The notes under the pieces were generated by a model. The model was not told the origin of the DNA. It searched no databases and saw nothing but the letters and a program-made list of their open reading frames with translations. Below, one piece after another: positions 59,119 through 64,000 of a stretch of DNA of 64,000 nt. The stretch's first letter is position 1. Every line of letters begins with the position of its first letter. The stretch comes from Codonopsis lanceolata (taxonomy: Eukaryota; Streptophyta; Magnoliopsida; Asterales; Campanulaceae): contig CM028378.1 in assembly GCA_013146195.2 (NCBI GenBank), positions 90,888,295-90,952,294 of the forward strand. Reading direction: 5' to 3'. The position numbers and the translations under genes were made by a program.

Positions 59119-59510
59119 GAGTGGAGGAAGAGTATTATAGTGCCAATATACAAACAAAAAAGAGATATTCAGAGTTGTACAAATTATTGGGGTATTAAGT
59201 TAATGAGTCACACAATGAACTTAGGGAGAGAGTAGTTGAAAATAGATTGAGATGGAATGCGACAATATCGGATAATCCATTTGGTTTTACTGCCAGGAAG
59301 GTCAACAACGAAAGCTATCTACTTATTAAGAGGATTGATGGAAAAATACCGGAGAAGGAGAGGGAAAGAAGGATTTACACAGGTTTTTGATCTAGAAAAT
59401 GCTTATGATGAACTTAATTTGGTGGGTAGAAGAAAGTGGTTAAAGTGATATATTAACGTGATTAAGGATATGTATGATGCAGATGCGACGTTAATAGGAC
59501 TACTCCTTGC
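59119..59510 (+). pseudogene. RTE-clade LINE RT fragment
   Basis: EWRKSIIVPIYKQKRDIQSC, GIKLMSHTM, FGFTARK/PGRSTTKAIYLLR, MEKYRRRR, DLENAYDEL and IKDMYD read across frames 59119-59490. This is the well-known plant RTE RT order, different from the L1-like pieces around it. Four or more frame changes. Only the early RT part remains. Confidence 0.78.
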
Positions 59511-59629
59511 AACACCCCTGATTACTGTTAATAAGTAATTGTTGCTGAAGTTGATTACATTGGCCATTGCTTTCTGAATATCTGCTCAATAATTTTTTGT
59601 TACATTAACATTATTCCGTGTAATGGTTC

Positions 59630-60329
59630 CAGTGGCGAAGGGCCTGAAGGCACAATGTACAAGAGGGTTGCTTGACCCTCCCTGGATTTGAATTTTTTGC
59701 CATTTTACCATATATAAAGTCCGAAAATTCAACCTTTTACTATTAACATTAATAGTTTATACTTTCCCGTTTTCAAATTATGGTCCTCCTTTCCTTTTTT
59801 GTCCGTTATTAAATAATTGTCCTCTTTTAAAATTTCCCCTTTTAAGAAAACACTTTTACCACTTTACCCTTATTTTTTCTACCTATTTTAATTATGACCA
59901 CATACTCAAGGGCTTTAAAAGAAACCACACATTTCACCAATATTTATAATACAGTCAATTACTTTTTCTTAAATAGTGTGCCGGGTCAAAAAGAACAATA
60001 TTTTGAAAAATGAGGGAATACTTATCGTTTTTGACCCTATCTTAAGAGATATGTTATAATTTTTGCCCCCCCCCCATTTCTGCAAAATTCAGGCCTATAT
60101 ACTCTTAGGGCATGTTTGGCAAGTAGACATCTTGAGGTGGAAATTAGAGTTCAATTACCATACCTTTCATACTCATGTTTGGTACCTAAGTTGATGGGTA
60201 AATAGACGTGGGTATTACTTTTCACATGTATGAAATACTCCCTAATAGTGGGTTTAACATTCCCATACATCAAATGTGCCCCTAATGTAATTTTGACCCT
60301 CTTCAAACAAAATCGTGACTTCGCCACTG
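59630..60329. mobile_element. hAT-like non-autonomous element (CAGTGGCGAA ends)
   Basis: Left end CAGTGGCGAAGGGCCTGA and right end TGACTTCGCCACTG form an inverted repeat of about 14 bases. Behind the ends, AGAGGGTTGCTTGACCCTC and GACCCTCTTCAAAC are also opposed. CAGTGGCG termini are common on plant hAT MITEs. The 8-base flanks AATGGTTC and TATGCATG do not match, so the duplication is lost or the edges are off. No coding sequence. A poly-C run at 60067-60076. Confidence 0.6.
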
Positions 60330-60923
60330 TATGCATGCCTTCTCTTTTCATTATATCATTCTTCTTTAACATGTTTGTGGCGAGTTCAAGTTGACGAACT
60401 AATGGATATACTCATTTCTCTTCAACAGGATTCAAGAATGCGTTCCATTCTATGATGAAACGACACGATTTGAAGGTACAAGGTTGATTGTAACATGTCT
60501 GTCATGGTTATTCACCAAAACTATAAGCTATAGACAAAGGCACGCCGTGCATTTAGAATGTTTAAATTGTTGCTGATGAAGTGGACAAAGTTTGAAGTTC
60601 TGTTTGTTGGCAATGAACGACGGTGTTTCGCTGATCGTTGTGTAATATTTACAGTCGAGTTTTGCGTATTTCACCAGGCTCAAAATCTGAACTTGAGATT
60701 TGTAAGTATTCCAATTCAGTATTTTGGCTATGTGAAATAGCGTTCAAGCTTTTAAAATATATAGTCGTGGTCTAATTAATAATATTTCATTCGTTCCTGG
60801 GTAATAGTTGACTATACTATTTTGAGATATTTTATTGAAAGAGTTCACTTTCAAAAATTATTTATACAATCACCATAACATTTTAACTTTATTTTCATCC
60901 ACATTTGCTAACATATTTGTTAA
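60330..60923. other. Unassigned DNA, possible exon-like block
   Basis: 60427-60480 could be an exon (CAACAG before, GGTAC after), but the short peptide is not recognised and no partner exon was found. 60800-60900 contains a Stowaway-like end (TAATAGTTGACTATACTATT). Nothing firm. Confidence 0.3.
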
Positions 60924-60996
60924 CACTCCCTACGTTTCTGAATTATTGTGTGGTTTGACTTTTTAAGTCAAACTAACTTTTATTCAAATGAAAATT

Positions 60997-61051
<55 letters not shown>

Positions 61052-61203
61052 TTTTCAAAATTATAAAATAATAATTCATAGTACTATTTTGGTACTATGA
61101 ATTACATGTTTTATAATAAAAATATATATCAAAATTTTTATTTGAAAAATATTCAATTTGACTAAAAAAAGTCAAAATATAACAATAATTTAGGACGGAG
61201 AGA
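60924..61203. mobile_element. Stowaway-like MITE with internal (TA)n
   Basis: Left end CTCCCTACGTTTCTGAATTA and right end TAATTTAGGACGGAGAG are inverted, and the pairing continues inward (TTTGACTTTTTAAGTCAAA against TTTGACTAAAAAAAGTCAAA). A TA lies on both sides. The centre holds a (TA)n tract of about 45 bases (61003-61047). Short open frames here are artefacts. Confidence 0.72.
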
Positions 61204-61251
61204 CTATATCTTTTACTTTATATTTAATAAACTTTTAAACAATCTAGTGAT

Positions 61252-61473
61252 GGTATTAGTTATTGAGAAAAAAATTGGTACACTCAATAAACTCTTAGAC
61301 CTAGGGGTGTAAGTGGTTCGGTTTGGTTTAAGTCAAAATCACAAACCGAATTGTATCCTATTGGTATTAGTTATTGAGAAAAAAATTGGTACACTCGATA
61401 AACTCTTAGACCTAGGGGTGTAAGTGGTTCGGTTTGGTTTAAGTCAAAACCACAAACCGAATCGCATCCTATT
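61252..61473. repeat. 111-base tandem duplication covering a hAT end and its flank
   Basis: 61252-61362 and 61363-61473 are near-identical. Each includes flanking DNA, the TCTTAGAC target duplication and the first bases CTAGGGGTGTAAG of the hAT-like element. The duplication therefore happened after insertion. Confidence 0.9.
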
Positions 61474-61754
61474 GGTTTCAAAAATTTCAAATCGAACCGA
61501 ACTGAAGAAGGATTGGAATCGAACCGAACCATTCGATTCGGTTTGGTTTTATGGTTTATATAAATTGTTTTTAATCAACTTAACCATAATTAAGAATAAG
61601 AATAAAGATAAGATTTTAATATGGAATTAACATCAAAATTAGATAATAACATAGTAAAATAAAACTATTATAAAGATTACAATACAAGTTTCAAAATAAA
61701 GACAAATAATGGAAGAAATAATAGTCTTTCAACAATCAAGATTTTGTTTATTTA

Positions 61755-61805
<51 letters not shown>

Positions 61806-62062
61806 GACTAAATTAAGATTATCTAAAAGTTTAGAATAACTAACAAATAATATATAATATATATTATATAATAAATAAATAAAAATATATAGGTTGGTTT
61901 GGTTTGATACCAAAAAGCGTGAACCGAACCGAACAGAATAGATCGGTTTTCCAATTGTTGAAACCGAAACTGAACCATCTTCGATCAAAATCGAACCAAA
62001 CCGATTGGTTTAGTTTGGTTTGGTTCGGTTCTATGGCTCGGTGGTTTCGATTTACACCCCTA
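61301..62062. mobile_element. hAT-like non-autonomous element with CGGTTTGGTTT arms
   Basis: Inverted ends CTAGGGGTGTAAGTGG and TTTACACCCCTA. 8-base target duplication TCTTAGAC (61293-61300, repeated at 61404-61411) and TCTTAGTC (62063-62070). Both arms are built from GGTTCGGTTTGGTTT words in opposite orientation. The core is AT-rich with a (TA)n tract (61757-61801). No transposase is encoded. Confidence 0.75.
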
Positions 62063-62478
62063 TCTTAGTCATCATCCCCATTGTGTGTTTTTAAGTCTTC
62101 TTAGCATTTCTTCTTATGAAGAAGAGAGATACACAAATGAGGAGTAATCTTCTTATGAGGTCAACTAGCCAACTAGGAGAGAGTTTTTTCTTCTTAAATA
62201 GGAAGGAAAAAAAAGGAATCATCCTAACAGAATTTGTGTGATCGTTTTTTTTTTGGGAGGCACAAAATGAAATATTTTTTGAGTGGGACTGAGCTAAGAA
62301 GATGTGTTTAGAAGATTAGGAATGAGAAGATATATTCTTAAATGATATTAAAAGAGAAAAATGTGTAGGTGATAATGAAACCCACCTAAGAAAATGTATA
62401 AGAATTTTATACATCGAAGATGCTCCTAGTTATTAAGGGCCTAAATATAGAACCTTTGTGATATGTAACCCATTTTAG
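62063..62478. other. Non-coding, MITE-like stretch
   Basis: TTCTTCTTATGAAGAAGA (about 62108-62125) and similar words recur in both orientations, with a (T)10 tract at 62246-62255. Ends were not identified. Confidence 0.3.
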
Positions 62479-62661
62479 TACTCCCTCTGTTTCGAGCAAA
62501 GAATCCCCGTTTCAAAGTCAAACTTTTTAAGAAAATGATATTTTTAGTAGTCCATTAGTAATAAAATGATATTTTTATGCCTAAATTTTTTAAAGCGGAC
62601 TTTTTAAGTGAAATATATCAAAATGAAATAGTGGACTTTTTGCCTGAAACGGAAGGATATA
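62479..62661. mobile_element. Stowaway-like MITE
   Basis: TA, then CTCCCTCTGTTTCGAGCAAA; the right end is TTTTTGCCTGAAACGGAAGG followed by ATATA. Termini are inverted with few mismatches. Internal AAGTCAAACTTTTTAAG-type words. Confidence 0.7.
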
Positions 62662-62898
62662 CTTCATCTATTCCACACAAATAGTCCACCATACTATTTT
62701 AAGACGTCTTACATAAAAAGTTATGCTTACAATTTTCATAACCTTTTATCTTTACCCTCCACTTGTCTTGAAAGAAATATTGGTTGTGGTTAAGTATTTT
62801 TGTAATTATGACTAATTTCAATATTATTCATTACTCATATTCCTTAATTATTAGATTTTTTCAACGTAGACTCTTTGGGTGAAATAGATGGAACAATA
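62662..62898. mobile_element. Stowaway-like MITE, directly adjacent
   Basis: Left end CTTCATCTATTCCACACAAA and right end CTTTGGGTGAAATAGATGGA are inverted. It abuts the preceding element through the shared TA near 62660. A further partial end of the same type lies at about 62975-63060 (CACCCCATTCTATG, then ACTATACTATTTTGAGATG). Confidence 0.62.
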
Positions 62899-63400
62899 TT
62901 TTTCTACTATGCATATAAGGAAAGGTCTAAGGTTGCAACATGATCTGTATTGAATGTTACAATTATTAAAGATGCACCCCATTCTATGAAAAAAAATCAA
63001 CTATACTATTTTGAGATGTTTCACTTATAAAATCTAATTTAAAAATTATGTCTACTATCTCTATAACATTTCAACTTTACTAATAGTTGTATGAATTAAC
63101 TCGACTTGTTCATTTTAAAAAGTTACATGAAATAATAATAACTCAAGTGACAAAAATGTAATGTTGGTCGAATTAAGATCCGTAAGACGGTCTTACATGA
63201 GACCTACTCATGAGTCTAGGTTCGATTTCTGGCGTGCTTAAGTTTTTTTAATTTTTTTTTGGGTATGTGAATTTACTTATCAACCATTAGATATATAATG
63301 TATGATAATTTGTGCAATTGACTTTGTGACCAATGAATAAAATACTTCAGAATAGATTTAGGGGTTTAATTTCCAGACATAGTCTGATAAATTTTTATTT
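62899..63400. other. Non-coding; fragment with B-box-like word
   Basis: Contains the palindromic GATCCGTAAGACGGTC block (63178-63193) and TAGGTTCGATTTC (63218-63230), which resembles an RNA polymerase III B box. It could be a SINE fragment on its own, but no A box or tail is clear. Confidence 0.3.
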
Positions 63401-63877
63401 GGAGAAATTGCGGGCCAGTCCCCTTTCTTAAGTTTTTAACATGTTAATTCTGCTATGTTTTTTTAACTGGAAAAATATACTTTTAGGGGTGAAAAGATGA
63501 TTATGCCATTAATGAGTTGGAGGCGCGCTAAAGTTCACTTACCCAGCACTTCGTGAGGCATCAATATGTCCATTGCGATGCATCAATTTGTTCATCCGGA
63601 TACATCATTTTGAATCACGATGCACATATTGGATTTGCGATGCAGAGAAATTCCGATGCAGAAATTGTATTTCTGATGCACAAATTGGATTCGATTTGTA
63701 CGTCGTGATGCACAATTGATGTATGAACTGATACTTTGCACACGCATGTTCGATTTATAATTTATTTAAGGTATCATATTTTTTTTGCCTCTAAAAAATG
63801 TCTTTTTTCCAGTTATAAAAAATGGTGAACAGGAGCGGTTGAAAACTTTTGAAAAGGTACTGGCCATAATTTCACAA
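63401..63877. mobile_element. Mutator-type MITE with perfect 9-base target duplication
   Basis: 477 bases with imperfect inverted ends GGAGAAATTGCGGGCCAGT and ACTGGCCATAATTTCACAA. Flanked by TTTTTATTT (63392-63400 and 63878-63886), a 9-base duplication as in Mutator-like elements. The internal part holds many GATGCA/GATGCAC words (63560-63740). No coding. Confidence 0.75.
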
Positions 63878-63967
63878 TTTTTATTTTTATATTTTTATAA
63901 AGGCTCTTTTATTCTTTTTAGCCATCGGCCCAAAAAAGTTCAGAACGCCTCGATTTGGAAAGAATTT

Positions 63968-64000
63968 GGAGAAATTGCAGGGCGGTTCCCATTCATAAGC
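63968..64000. mobile_element. Start of a second copy of the same MITE, cut by the window
   Basis: GGAGAAATTGCAGGGCGGTT at 63968 repeats the left end of 63401-63877 with three changes. The rest lies beyond the window. Confidence 0.6.

Noticed and set aside
60427..60480. Possible internal exon between CAACAG and GGTACA
   Set aside because: The short peptide was not recognised and no second exon was found on either side.
61752..61988. 78-codon frame ending in a run of Ile-Tyr
   Set aside because: Translation of the (TA)n tract and hAT arm.
63218..63230. B-box-like word as evidence of a tRNA gene or SINE
   Set aside because: One box only; no cloverleaf, A box or tail could be found.

Overview
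The window is plant nuclear DNA, almost certainly from a eudicot. The evidence is plant-type Ty1-copia elements primed by initiator-Met tRNA (TGGTATCAGA), Athila/Tat and Tekay/Del-like Ty3-gypsy elements, plant L1-like and RTE LINEs, a tRNA-derived SINE, Stowaway, hAT and Mutator MITEs, microsatellites, and one spliced host gene. I cannot name the species. There are no bacterial-type genes, no CRISPR array, and no tRNA or rRNA gene that I can support.

Layout. 1-1632: a SINE and a decayed Mutator-like (MULE) transposase. 1633-16537: a nest in which a Sirevirus-type copia (element A, 2381-14641, both LTRs present) sits inside a solo LTR (element D), inside a gypsy-like LTR fragment (element F), which itself interrupts the MULE. 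16538-26102: a short-LTR copia (element E) broken by a 5'-truncated LINE, a second piece of the same copia family, and a truncated Athila-type element. 27121-30978: the 3' LTR and integrase end of a Tekay/Del-type gypsy on the minus strand. 30979-37643: the 3' half of a relative of A (element B, minus strand), ending at a 100-N assembly gap (37644-37743). 37744-43546: the 5' half of a third Sirevirus-type copia (element C, minus strand), which interrupts the 3' end of another gypsy (43547-45879, plus strand). 46165-47450: a large foldback of degenerate TGTCAC/GTGACA repeats. 48466-49549: the only convincing host gene, a two-exon gene for a 52-residue one-pass membrane protein. 50660-59510: decayed L1-like LINE pieces in both orientations, one RTE-clade piece and one SINE. 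59630-64000: a series of non-autonomous DNA elements (hAT, Stowaway, Mutator-type).

Most notable content. Downstream of pol, Sirevirus element A carries an extra sense gene (9574-12994) built like a host gene. It has a TATA-like box, a pyrimidine-rich leader, an ATG followed directly by a GT-AG intron, and about 980 codons of coding sequence. The encoded protein has a block resembling the 'putative plant transposon protein' domain, a proline/serine-rich tandem-repeat linker, a basic cluster and a C-terminal coiled coil. Element B carries the same module on the opposite strand, and its TATA-like box lies exactly the same 131 bases from the ATG. Both copies are broken by stops and frameshifts. 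In B, both splice sites also look lost.

Limits. All alignments were made by eye. Element boundaries are exact only where terminal repeats or target duplications are quoted. Family names are inferred from motifs, not from a database search.
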